NCBI GenBank assembly: GCA_934426825.1
Contig: CAKRYI010000001.1
Span: 310,001 to 374,000, forward strand
Direction of reading: 5' to 3'
Length of the DNA: 64,000 bases
Source of the DNA: an uncultured Acetatifactor sp.
GTDB lineage: Bacteria > Bacillota > Clostridia > Lachnospirales > Lachnospiraceae
Made by a program: the position numbers and the translations under genes. Under the pieces are notes generated by a model. The model was not told the origin of the DNA, made no database searches, and saw nothing but the letters and a program-made list of their open reading frames with translations. Below are positions 33,636 through 41,816 of this stretch, one piece after another. Positions within the stretch are counted from its first letter, which is position 1. Every line of letters starts with the position of its first letter.

Positions 33636-34478
33636 ATGAGCGCAAAAAACGATACAAAAGGGCAAAAATCGGATATGCACTATGAAGGCGTCTTCCCCGC
33701 AACCAAAAAGAGCGGAGAAGTCTATTATCGTGCCTCTTTGACATTTCGCAGAAAACATATCAGTCTGGGAAGCTACCCCGACCCGGAGAGGGCACACCTT
33801 GCGTATGTGGAGGGCTGTCGTATTTTGGAGGACTCCACTCTTACACTACTCCATTACCGTTCTTCCTCCCCTTTACTTTTCGAGAAATGGGTCTGCCTTG
33901 TAAATTTCCGGGACAACGGTATTTACTTTGGGAATCCCATTTATATCGGGCAGCGCCTTTTCTATTACTATATGTCCCCCTCCCATATTTTAAAATTCGA
34001 TTTGGACGACCTTTTTTATTACTCCTCCCACAAAATCATGCGCAGGGGCGGACACTATTTTGTTGCCGATTACGGAATGCAGGTCAATATTGCCTCCCGC
34101 TACGGAATCAAAAATTATGCGGTTGCCGGCGTGGATTACCGGTTCCGAAACGGAGATGCTACCGATTACCGCCGTGAAAATCTGGAAATCTTTAATATTT
34201 ACCACGGAGTCCGTGCCACACAAAAAAACGGACAGTACCGCTATACTGTCCGCATTCATATCAACGGCAACTATGTGGTTGGCACTTATTCCACCAAATT
34301 AGAAGCTGCCATTGCCTATAACAAAGCGATTGATATTTTACAGAAAAAAGGATTATCCAAAAATTTCACCCCAAACTATATTGAGGATATTTCTCCGAGA
34401 GAATATGCGGAAATCTATTCCTCCCTGTCCGTTTCCAGACAGATACTGGATTATTCCCCTCAGCCCTCGTCCAAATAG
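33636..34478 (+). CDS. AP2-like / degenerate HNH / AP2-like DNA-binding protein
   Basis: 280 residues if started at ATG 33636. An AP2-like DNA-binding fold lies at about 16-64 (YEGVFPATKKSGEVYYRASL and ISLGSYPDPERAHLAY), and a second at about 188-235 (YHGVRATQKNGQYRYTV and VGTYSTKLEAAIAYNKA). Between them sits an HNH-3-like segment, GVDYRFRNGDATDYRRENL (about 166-184). In HNH homing nucleases the first position reads VDH; here it is VDY, so the catalytic His seems lost. This suggests a domesticated nuclease now acting as a DNA-binding regulator. There is no ribosome-binding site at the right distance; a TATAAT at 33623 would start the mRNA almost at the ATG, so it may be leaderless. TTG 33609 is an alternative start. 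Its end overlaps the convergent lipoprotein gene by 19 bp. Confidence 0.78.
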   Translation: MSAKNDTKGQKSDMHYEGVFPATKKSGEVYYRASLTFRRKHISLGSYPDPERAHLAYVEGCRILEDSTLTLLHYRSSSPLLFEKWVCLVNFRDNGIYFGNPIYIGQRLFYYYMSPSHILKFDLDDLFYYSSHKIMRRGGHYFVADYGMQVNIASRYGIKNYAVAGVDYRFRNGDATDYRRENLEIFNIYHGVRATQKNGQYRYTVRIHINGNYVVGTYSTKLEAAIAYNKAIDILQKKGLSKNFTPNYIEDISPREYAEIYSSLSVSRQILDYSPQPSSK

Positions 34479-36709
34479 AGCTGTACCCGGTTCTGCACAA
34501 TGTCGCATACTTCCTGAGCCGTTTTTCCTCCGGTAAAATATGCCGGAACCTCCTCTAAAACAATGTCGGTCACACCGTCCATATTCGCCTCCTGCGGTCG
34601 GGCACTTAAAAGCATGGTATATAACTGTTCCAGTTCCTCAGCTTCCACCGGCTCTAAAGTATAAAGTTCGACGCTTGCTGTGGAATCCAATACCGGCTGA
34701 TGCATGCCAGGGTTTTTCTCCTGTTCCTCTTCAGCATAGTCCAGCATCTCTCTGAGCGAATGGGATAAAACCGGAAAACCATTCGAGACATTACTTCCGC
34801 AGGCTTCCCGTCCGATTTTTTCCTGCTTTTCCTCCGATAACAGAAAACGGATAAACTCCACCGCAGCCTCCGCATCCTTGCAGGATGCGTTCACCGCAAT
34901 CATATCACCCGAAACAATATTTCCACTCTGGCCATCCTCCACCGGATACCCAATATATACTTCCTTCCCCTGCAAAAGTCCATGAGCTTCCCGTACATAG
35001 TTAAGCCCCGAAATATAAGCACAGGAACACAGAACCTCTCCCTCGGCAATTCTATCCTGCCCACCGAAATTCTGTCCATTGTCATCCCCAAAGTCCGCAG
35101 CCGTCTCCAACAGGGATACCGCTTGTTCACTGCAAAAATAGCTCGTGCGGCTCTCCCTGTCTATAAATTTTCCTCCAAGCCCTCCACTCAAAGCAATATT
35201 TGCAAAAACAATACTGCTGTCATATCCGCAAAATGCCGCTTGCACACCGGATTTCTTCAGGCACTGTAACATTTCCTCCATCGTCCAGCCCTCTCTGTTG
35301 CCTACCAGCTCCGAGGAAGTTATCAGCGTCTGTACGGAAAAGCGGAAAGGAACCGCATAGTAATTGCCATTCGCCTCACCGGCACTTCTCAGGTTTTCCG
35401 GCATCTTCTCTCTTTCCTCTGCGAAATCCTCCGTCAAATCCCGCAGAATCCCTTTGCTGGCTGCCGCTTTTAAATCCATTGCATAGTTGCTTAAAAGAGC
35501 CGGGCCTCCTCCACCGCTCACCTCAGCCTGTATCCGGGTACGGAAATCACCATAATTTTCTCCCTGCTGTGGAGTCCGCAATACAATCTCATACTCTTTA
35601 TTTCTTTTGTTAAATTCTACCACCATTTGCTTCAGAAACGTATCCGCATAGGTCAGCGCAAATTCCAACTGCGTCTTATTCTGCAAGACAGTCTCCTGCG
35701 AGGCGTGCAGTAGCAGATAATTTTCTTTCGTTCTTGCCAGCATGATAACCCCGCCGGTCTCATCTATATCCGCATAGCATAATGCCTTCGGATAAATCCC
35801 CTGTTCCTCAAAACGCAGAATATTTTCTGCTTTTCCCTCCTTCGGAGCAAGCTGCCAAATTCCGTCTATCGTACACAAAAATCCCTCGGTCAGAGTCCCT
35901 TTCTCATTTTCTTTCCAGACAGCAATGTCCGATACATTCATCTGCAGTTCGTCCGTTGCAAAGAGCGGTTCTTTTTCTCCCTGTCTCCAGATTTGGAGCC
36001 CTCCGGATACACCATTTCCGCAAAAACCAATTTCCTTTTGTGTTGCAGACGGATACCTCATCTGATAAACAACTCCCGGTAACACCGGCTCTTCTTTTTC
36101 CTCAAATTCACTGTCCAAAATTTTTATTCCGCTTAATGTGAGAATATATACCGTTCCATCCTCACAGACGAAAAAAGAACGCATTTCCTGACAGACCTCT
36201 TTAGACAGCGCCCCTGCTGAAATCATTCGGGACGTGTAACCTTTTTCCTCCGACCATTCGGTCAGATAAAATTGACGGTTGGGAAAAAGACTTTCCTGCA
36301 GCATATACACATGTCCGTTTTCCCCTATAGAAGCCCCGACCATATAACAAATATCATCTTCTAACAGTTCCGCATAATATATGGGAAAGTTTTCCCACTT
36401 TTCATAAGGTGCCTCCAGCTTCTGAACGCAATTCCCCTTACAGACCATACCAGAATCCTGAATTTGAGTAATACGGTATATAGTGTCTCCCAGTCTGTTC
36501 CACCGTTCATTCCTGCCCTTTTCATCCTCTGCAATACTTTCCTGCAACGCCGCCTCCGCATCCGGCAGTTCCTGTTCCTGCAGTATCCATACCGTTTTTT
36601 CATTGTCCGTACCTGCCGCCGCTTCACTCCCCTGTGTCATTTCCCGGCTTCCACAGGCGCTGAGCAATATGGTAAGTATTAATAGGAATGCCAGATATTT
36701 TTTGCGCAT
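34460..36709 (-). CDS. Large extracellular solute-binding lipoprotein with N-terminal propeller-like region
   Basis: 749 residues. Lipobox LLSAC with Cys19 shows it is a membrane-anchored lipoprotein. Residues about 60-350 contain repeated short beta-strand blocks (GHVYMLQES, GTVYILTLSG, GIWQLAPKEG) typical of a beta-propeller. The second half (about 355-730) is a family 1 solute-binding fold: LEFALTYADTFLKQMVVEFN, NGNYYAVPFRFSVQTLITS, GDMIAVNASCKDAEAAVEFI. Such proteins capture sugars or oligosaccharides for ABC importers, but no permease or ATPase gene is near. The start has AAAGGAG upstream, a promoter at 36760-36788, and a large inverted repeat between them. Ligand unknown; a sensory role is possible. 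Confidence 0.85.
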   Translation of the reverse strand: MRKKYLAFLLILTILLSACGSREMTQGSEAAAGTDNEKTVWILQEQELPDAEAALQESIAEDEKGRNERWNRLGDTIYRITQIQDSGMVCKGNCVQKLEAPYEKWENFPIYYAELLEDDICYMVGASIGENGHVYMLQESLFPNRQFYLTEWSEEKGYTSRMISAGALSKEVCQEMRSFFVCEDGTVYILTLSGIKILDSEFEEKEEPVLPGVVYQMRYPSATQKEIGFCGNGVSGGLQIWRQGEKEPLFATDELQMNVSDIAVWKENEKGTLTEGFLCTIDGIWQLAPKEGKAENILRFEEQGIYPKALCYADIDETGGVIMLARTKENYLLLHASQETVLQNKTQLEFALTYADTFLKQMVVEFNKRNKEYEIVLRTPQQGENYGDFRTRIQAEVSGGGGPALLSNYAMDLKAAASKGILRDLTEDFAEEREKMPENLRSAGEANGNYYAVPFRFSVQTLITSSELVGNREGWTMEEMLQCLKKSGVQAAFCGYDSSIVFANIALSGGLGGKFIDRESRTSYFCSEQAVSLLETAADFGDDNGQNFGGQDRIAEGEVLCSCAYISGLNYVREAHGLLQGKEVYIGYPVEDGQSGNIVSGDMIAVNASCKDAEAAVEFIRFLLSEEKQEKIGREACGSNVSNGFPVLSHSLREMLDYAEEEQEKNPGMHQPVLDSTASVELYTLEPVEAEELEQLYTMLLSARPQEANMDGVTDIVLEEVPAYFTGGKTAQEVCDIVQNRVQLYLDEG

Positions 36710-36721
36710 ACTCGTCTCCTT

Positions 36722-36760
36722 TAAAATAGTGGGATGAAATCACCTCAAACCACTATTTTA
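36722..36760 (-). promoter_or_regulatory. Inverted repeat between promoter and ribosome-binding site of the lipoprotein gene
   Basis: TAAAATAGTGG and CCACTATTTTA, perfect 11-bp arms with a 17-nt centre. One arm touches the -10 box, the other the Shine-Dalgarno sequence (AAAGGAG), so it could act as an operator or as an mRNA hairpin that hides the ribosome-binding site. Confidence 0.55.
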
Positions 36761-36788
36761 CTTTACCATCTGAGCTCTCATTAGTCAA
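36760..36788 (-). promoter_or_regulatory. Promoter of the lipoprotein gene
   Basis: TTGACT, 17 nt, TAAAGT on the minus strand. Confidence 0.6.
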
Positions 36789-36837
36789 TAATCTATTATT
36801 ATATTAATGCATGTAATTGCATCGGCTTACATGGAAA

Positions 36838-36874
36838 AACCCCAATCTGTAATTTACGCCATCACAGATTGAGG
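36838..36874 (-). terminator. Terminator of the rnf-lysozyme operon
   Basis: CCTCAATCTGT, 13-nt loop, ACAGATTGGGG followed by TTTTTCC on the minus strand, 24 nt after the lysozyme stop. Confidence 0.85.
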
Positions 36875-36897
36875 TCCCTATACCATAAAATATTCTG

Positions 36898-38004
36898 TTA
36901 TTTCTCCGAGTAATCAATAAAGCTGATATTCAAATCCGCATATCCTGCGATTCCGTCAATGCTGGCATCCGTACTGTACTGCCACATGGAGAATTTATAC
37001 GGGTAATCCGGCACATCCGACTGTTGGGAGAGCCACACGTCATAAGCGGTTAATTTGGATAAATCCACCTGCTTAATCAGCCACTCCTTATTACCGTAAA
37101 TCATGGGCTTATAGCCTGCCGCCTGCACGGTATCCAGAAAAGTCTTTGCAATGTCCGTCTTTTCCGACTTGCTCAGATTATCAATTCTCGCCGTGTCATT
37201 GGTAATGGGTTCCATATCAAACGCCACCGGATAAGTGATTTTGTAGTCCTTGATATTTTCCAGCACCATATTGGCTTCCTCCACGGCTTCCTCCTTGGTA
37301 ATCGCCTGTGAAAAGAAATACACTCCGATTTCCAGTCCGGCATCCGTTGCTCGCTTGATATTGTCCGCAAAATACTCATCCAGCACAAGCTGACCGCTTC
37401 CGTACCCTCTTGCTCCCACGCGAATCATCACAAAATCCACGCCGGCTTTCTTTACTTTCCCAAAGTCCACATAATCCTGATACTTTGAAATATCCGTTCC
37501 CACAAAGGAAACCTGTTTTCCCTCCTCATAATATTTCATGAGGTTGGACTGACACACAAGTTTGGTGAAATCATATTCATGCTTCGGGAGATATGGGCTG
37601 ATTAGCACCCACTCTTCCCTTCCGTCCGCATACTGTATCAATGTATGCTTTCCGTCGGTTGCCGGGTCATTGGCTGCCGTTTCCTTCGGCGCATCTTCTT
37701 TTGTTTCGGGAACCGCTTCCGTTTCTTTTTCTTCCGGGTACATATCCCAGAAATCCAAATCATCCGGGCTCAAAGTACTTCCCGATAACAGTTTATCCGT
37801 ATCCGGATATTTCTCTTTTACCTCCTGCGTCTCTACAACAGCCTCCACCGTTTCCGGCTGCGGAGTTTTATGGCTGCTGTCCTTATGATTCATCAGAAGA
37901 ACCACTACCAGAATAGCTGCCACAAACAGCGTTACCGCCACAATCGCCGTAACCACAGTAGGGGTCAGCCCGGAGTGTTCCTCATAATCATCCGGCAAGT
38001 GCAT
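36898..38004 (-). CDS. Membrane-anchored GH25 lysozyme
   Basis: 368 residues: a short cytoplasmic N-terminus, one membrane helix (about 15-38, VVTAIVAVTLFVAAILVVVLL), an acidic Pro/Glu/Thr-rich linker (40-115) and a C-terminal glycoside hydrolase 25 domain beginning GTDISKYQ (169-176). Catalytic acids are in AFDMEPI, and the fold-closing segments MIYGNKEWL and MWQYSTDASIDGIAGYADLN are present. It cuts the MurNAc-GlcNAc bond of peptidoglycan outside the cell. The gene starts 20 bp after rnfB, so it rides on the rnf transcript, an unexpected partner for an energy-conserving complex. Confidence 0.92.
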   Translation of the reverse strand: MHLPDDYEEHSGLTPTVVTAIVAVTLFVAAILVVVLLMNHKDSSHKTPQPETVEAVVETQEVKEKYPDTDKLLSGSTLSPDDLDFWDMYPEEKETEAVPETKEDAPKETAANDPATDGKHTLIQYADGREEWVLISPYLPKHEYDFTKLVCQSNLMKYYEEGKQVSFVGTDISKYQDYVDFGKVKKAGVDFVMIRVGARGYGSGQLVLDEYFADNIKRATDAGLEIGVYFFSQAITKEEAVEEANMVLENIKDYKITYPVAFDMEPITNDTARIDNLSKSEKTDIAKTFLDTVQAAGYKPMIYGNKEWLIKQVDLSKLTAYDVWLSQQSDVPDYPYKFSMWQYSTDASIDGIAGYADLNISFIDYSEK

Positions 38005-38024
38005 ACCACTCCTCCTCTCATTTC

Positions 38025-38822
38025 CTACAACTTAATAATTGCTTTCTTCGGACATTTTGCCACACAGGCGCCACAGCCCACACATTTTTCATGGTCGATA
38101 ATGGCATGGAAATTCTCCACTCTCACCGCTCCTTTGGGACAGGTTTTCACACAGATACCGCAGCCGATACAGCCCACCTGACATGCTTTCATGGTGACAG
38201 GCCCCTTATCCGTAGAGCTGCACGCCACCACTTCCTTCGCCCGGTAGGGAATCAGGGAAATCAAATGCTTGGGGCATACGGCAATACATTTCCCGCACGC
38301 TTTACATTTCTCTTTATCTACCACGGCTATGCCGTCAATCACCTGAATTGCCTCAAAAGGACAAACCTTTGCACAGGTGCCGAATCCGAGGCATCCGCTG
38401 TTACAAGCCTTGGGACCGCCGTTTGGCACAAAACTCAACATTCTGCAATCTTCCACACCGGTGTAATCGTAATCTTTCACTGCCTTGTTGCAATCACCCT
38501 TGCAATGTACAAAAGCAACCTGTTTTTCCGCCGCAACTGCTTCCACTCCCATGATAGCGGCAATTTTCTGTCCGACGGCTTCCCCGCCAACAGGGCAGGC
38601 ATTGACAGGCGCCTCGCCCTTTGCGATTGCCGCAGCCAGTCCGGAACAGCCCGCATAACCGCATCCGCCGCAGTTGTTGCCCGGAAGCTCCGCCAGAACA
38701 GCCTCTTCCTTTTCATCTACTTCCACTTTAAACCTGATACCTGCCACGCCGAGGAAAAGTCCCACGAATATACCTACAATACCTACCACGACAGCGGCTG
38801 TAATAATTCCTGTTACACTCAT
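38025..38822 (-). CDS. rnfB: Rnf complex subunit B, ferredoxin-like
   Basis: Electron-entry subunit of the Rnf complex, which oxidises reduced ferredoxin, reduces NAD+ and pumps Na+ or H+. 265 residues: N-terminal membrane helix (about 5-27), a [4Fe-4S] cluster motif of the GCGYAGCSGLAAAI type, and several CxxCxxCxxxCP ferredoxin motifs (CKACGKCIAVCP, CIGCGICVKTCP, CVGCGACVAKCP plus GCLGFGTCAKVCP). As in other Clostridia the gene is last in the order C-D-G-E-A-B. It follows rnfA by 15 bp. Confidence 0.96.
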   Translation of the reverse strand: MSVTGIITAAVVVGIVGIFVGLFLGVAGIRFKVEVDEKEEAVLAELPGNNCGGCGYAGCSGLAAAIAKGEAPVNACPVGGEAVGQKIAAIMGVEAVAAEKQVAFVHCKGDCNKAVKDYDYTGVEDCRMLSFVPNGGPKACNSGCLGFGTCAKVCPFEAIQVIDGIAVVDKEKCKACGKCIAVCPKHLISLIPYRAKEVVACSSTDKGPVTMKACQVGCIGCGICVKTCPKGAVRVENFHAIIDHEKCVGCGACVAKCPKKAIIKL

Positions 38823-38837
38823 TTGTCGTCCCTCCTT

Positions 38838-39422
38838 CTACAGTAATCCGGAGAATCCGCAAAACGCAATTGCCATAAGTCCCGCTGTCAGCAGCACAAT
38901 AGGCATTCCCCGGAAAGGCTTAGGCACATCATTGTATTCCATTTTTTCGCGAAGTCCTGCAAGAATCACAATGGAAATGGTAAATCCAAGCGCTGTGGCA
39001 AAGCCGTTTACAACACCGGTAAGGATTCCGTAGTTTTTCTGTACATTGGTAAGCGCCACGCCGAGCACTGCACAGTTGGTAGTAATCAGCGGCAGATAAA
39101 CACCCAGCGCCTCATACAGAGACGGCATGGATTTTTTCAAAAACATCTCCACAAACTGCACCAACGCAGCTATTACCAGAATAAATACGATGGTCTGCAA
39201 ATATTCAATATGAAATTTCTGTAACACATACTTATAAATCACTCCCGCCACGGCGCTGGCAAGCGTAATGACGAAAATAACCGCTGTTCCCATTCCGGCA
39301 GCCGTCTTGATTTTCTTGGACACGCCAAGGAACGGACACAGACCGAGGAACTGGCTGAGCACCACGTTACTCACCAGAGAGGAGCTAATCAATAAAATCA
39401 GCAAACTTGTCACATTTTCCAT
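38838..39422 (-). CDS. rnfA: Rnf complex subunit A, membrane protein
   Basis: 194 residues, six membrane helices, signature SSLVSNVVLSQFLGLCPFLGVSKK and the conserved intramembrane cysteines (GLCPF and LITTNCAVLGVAL). RnfA and RnfE are inverted-topology homologues that hold an intramembrane iron-sulfur centre. The stop of rnfE abuts this start codon directly, so the two are coupled. Confidence 0.96.
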   Translation of the reverse strand: MENVTSLLILLISSSLVSNVVLSQFLGLCPFLGVSKKIKTAAGMGTAVIFVITLASAVAGVIYKYVLQKFHIEYLQTIVFILVIAALVQFVEMFLKKSMPSLYEALGVYLPLITTNCAVLGVALTNVQKNYGILTGVVNGFATALGFTISIVILAGLREKMEYNDVPKPFRGMPIVLLTAGLMAIAFCGFSGLL

Positions 39423-40262
39423 TTATTTATCCTCCTCTTCCAGATTCACATACTCTAATTTTTCATCTTCCGGATTCGCCTTTGCGGAACTTTCTTTTTG
39501 CGCATTTCCGGCTTTTGGATTCGCATTTGCGGAATTTTCCTTTTTCACATTTCCGTCCTTCGGATTCTCCTTGGCATCATAAAATCTCTTGGAGCATCCG
39601 CTGTCCGAACAGTTCATACAATCCTCACTGCATCCCGACTGAATCTTGCTTGTATCTTTTCCTTTGGCGGCAAGAGCACTCTTCACCCAGTTCTGCAGCG
39701 CCGTCAGTGCTGCAAGTACAAAGAATGCACCGGGTGCCAGAACAAGAATACCGATGGGCACATAGGAATCCGGCATTATCTGCAGTCCAAACAAGGTTCC
39801 CGCGCCGAATATCTCACGGCAGGCACCGATACAGGTTAACGCCACCGTAAATCCAAGTCCCATTCCCAAGCCGTCGAACAGGGACGGAATCGGCGGGTTG
39901 GAATATGCGTAACTCTCCGCACGTCCCAAGATAATACAGTTTACAACAATCAAAGGAATGTAGACGCCAAGCGACTTATTTAAGGACGGAAGGTATGCCT
40001 CCAAAAGCAGCTGCACCACCGTCACAAAAGACGCGATAATAACAATAAATGCCGGGATTCTCACCCTGTTCGGAATCAGCTTGCGCATGGCTGAAATCAT
40101 CAGATTGCTCATTGCCAACACCGCTGCCGTGGTAAGTCCCATTCCGAGACCGTTCATGGCTGACGTAGTAACGGCAAGGGTAGGACACATACCAAGAGTA
40201 AGCACAAAGGTGGGATTTTCTTTTACAATACCGTTAAAAAGTCTTTCCATTGGTTTATTCAT
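39423..40262 (-). CDS. rnfE: Rnf complex subunit E with Cys motif and repeat-containing C-terminal tail
   Basis: 279 residues from ATG 40262 (GGGAGG 8 nt upstream). The first 200 residues are the six-helix RnfE fold (NPTFVLTLGMCPTLAVT, PLIVVNCIILGRAE, DGLGMGLGFTVALT). The C-terminal 80 residues are unusual: a cysteine cluster (CSEDCMNCSDSGCS), then two 15-residue repeats (NPKDGNVKKENSANA, NPKAGNAQKESSAKA) and an acidic end. Typical RnfE stops near residue 200-210. It overlaps rnfG by 8 bp. The tail should be cytoplasmic and might bind metal or a partner. Confidence 0.95.
   Translation of the reverse strand: MNKPMERLFNGIVKENPTFVLTLGMCPTLAVTTSAMNGLGMGLTTAAVLAMSNLMISAMRKLIPNRVRIPAFIVIIASFVTVVQLLLEAYLPSLNKSLGVYIPLIVVNCIILGRAESYAYSNPPIPSLFDGLGMGLGFTVALTCIGACREIFGAGTLFGLQIMPDSYVPIGILVLAPGAFFVLAALTALQNWVKSALAAKGKDTSKIQSGCSEDCMNCSDSGCSKRFYDAKENPKDGNVKKENSANANPKAGNAQKESSAKANPEDEKLEYVNLEEEDK
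39475..39564 (-). repeat. Two 45-bp tandem repeats in the rnfE tail
   Basis: Copies start at 39475 and 39520 with a partial third from 39565; each encodes 15 residues beginning NPK and ending near a SA-A motif. In-frame duplication inside the rnfE tail. Confidence 0.8.
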
Positions 40263-40878
40263 TGCTTCCACCTCCCTGTGCTAACTGTTCAAATGCCGCC
40301 AGACTTCCGTTCACCGCATTCGTCACCGCTTTGGTGGTAATGGTTGCACCACTGATGGCGTCAATTTCACTGTCGGAAGTTTTACCGCTTTTTGTATAGG
40401 TAAAGGAGCTTACATTTTTCTCATGGAACTGGGGAACCAGCACATCTCCCGCTTTCATTCCCAGTCCTGCGGTCTCTGAGATTTCCAAAATGGAAATGTC
40501 GTTCACGGTGCCGTCCAGACGGATTCCCACATACAGAACAATATTTCCGCCATAGCCCTCTCTGGAGGTACTCTCAATCACATAGCCCACCAGACCGTCT
40601 CCGGCGTCCTTCGCCTCGTAAACCGTTCCAATCTCAACACCGGTATCGTTTAACTGCTGTTCTACCGTGCTGTCCGGAGTATATTCCGTCTCCGCAAAGG
40701 AAGTTGCATCTTTAAATACCGTCGCGCACGCCTCCTGAATGGCTTTTTCCTCCTGCAGCCGGATAGGTTCCTTGGTCAGTTCATATACAAAGCCCAGAAT
40801 CAGACCGGAAATCAGTGTAATGGCAAATAAGATTCCTGCCTCTTTCAGCATTACTTTTACATCGGAATTATTTTTCAT
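40255..40878 (-). CDS. rnfG: Rnf complex subunit G, covalent flavoprotein
   Basis: 207 residues from ATG 40878 (AAAGGAGG upstream; overlaps the end of rnfD by 11 bp). One N-terminal membrane helix (about 15-35) and an extracytoplasmic FMN-binding domain with the flavinylation motif DAISGATITTKAV, whose Thr carries covalent FMN in the family. Other conserved parts: GYVIESTSREGYGGNIVLYVGI and SETAGLGMKAG. Transfers electrons within the Rnf complex. Confidence 0.96.
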   Translation of the reverse strand: MKNNSDVKVMLKEAGILFAITLISGLILGFVYELTKEPIRLQEEKAIQEACATVFKDATSFAETEYTPDSTVEQQLNDTGVEIGTVYEAKDAGDGLVGYVIESTSREGYGGNIVLYVGIRLDGTVNDISILEISETAGLGMKAGDVLVPQFHEKNVSSFTYTKSGKTSDSEIDAISGATITTKAVTNAVNGSLAAFEQLAQGGGSNE

Positions 40879-41803
40879 GTTTTTTACCTCCTTTGCCAAA
40901 GGCGGTAGGTTTTGTCACCTTTTCTATCAAAGGAACAAGCAGATTGCCCAAAATAATCGCATAGGAAACGCCCTCTGCTCCCGGTCCGAAAATACGGAAA
41001 ATTCCGGTCATCAGTCCCAAAAAGATACCGTACAGGTACTGTCCCTTTATGGTGATGGGGCGCGTCACATAGTCCGTTGCCATAAAGAACGCACCGAGCA
41101 TTAATCCGCCGCCTGCCAACTGCGCCGACAGATAGGCGGGGTCAAATCCGTGTCCGCCGAAAATTCCGGCAAACAGAACAAAGGTCACAATATAACTTCC
41201 GGGAATCCGCAAATCAATCACTCCCAGAAGAATCAGGAAACAGGCTCCGATTAAAATGGCAATCATGGAAGTTTCACCAATCGTACCGGCTGTGCGTCCA
41301 ATCACCATATCCATGACATTGACGCTCTCCCCGGCCTTCAGTGCAGCAAGCGGTGTCGCACCGGTATAAGCATCACAGGTAAAATCCGTCATCTGTGACG
41401 GGAAAGAAATCAACAGAAAACATCTGGCAGCCAGCGCCGGGTTCATAAAGTTCTGTCCCAGTCCGCCGAACAGCATTTTCACTACCAGAATGGCAAAAAT
41501 GCCTCCTAACGCCGCCATCCAGAGGGGAATACTAACCGGCAGGTTCAGTGCCAGCAAAAGTCCCGTAACCACTGCAGACATATCTGTAATGGTACGTTTT
41601 CCCATACATAATCCAAACAGAAACTCTGTAAGAACCGTGCTTGCGACCGTAACCAATACCACAAACAGCGCTCTCACACCAAAATTATAAATTCCGAATC
41701 CGGTCGCCGGCAACAGGGCAAGAATGACCGCAGTCATAATTCCACCGGTAGTCACCTTGGAACGGATATGCGGATTGGAAGATACCTTAAATAATTCACT
41801 CAC
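40868..41803 (-). CDS. rnfD: Rnf complex subunit D, covalent flavoprotein membrane subunit
   Basis: 311 residues. The start is GTG 41803, chosen because GGGGGG lies 8 nt upstream and the protein then begins VSELFKVSSNPHIRSKVT as in the family; a TTG at 41839 within rnfC is less likely. About nine membrane helices; flavinylation motif DAYTGATPLAALKAG. Quinone/NADH-dehydrogenase NqrB homologue. It follows rnfC by 13 bp. Confidence 0.95.
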   Translation of the reverse strand: MSELFKVSSNPHIRSKVTTGGIMTAVILALLPATGFGIYNFGVRALFVVLVTVASTVLTEFLFGLCMGKRTITDMSAVVTGLLLALNLPVSIPLWMAALGGIFAILVVKMLFGGLGQNFMNPALAARCFLLISFPSQMTDFTCDAYTGATPLAALKAGESVNVMDMVIGRTAGTIGETSMIAILIGACFLILLGVIDLRIPGSYIVTFVLFAGIFGGHGFDPAYLSAQLAGGGLMLGAFFMATDYVTRPITIKGQYLYGIFLGLMTGIFRIFGPGAEGVSYAIILGNLLVPLIEKVTKPTAFGKGGKKHEK

Positions 41804-41816
41804 TGTTCTTTCCCCC

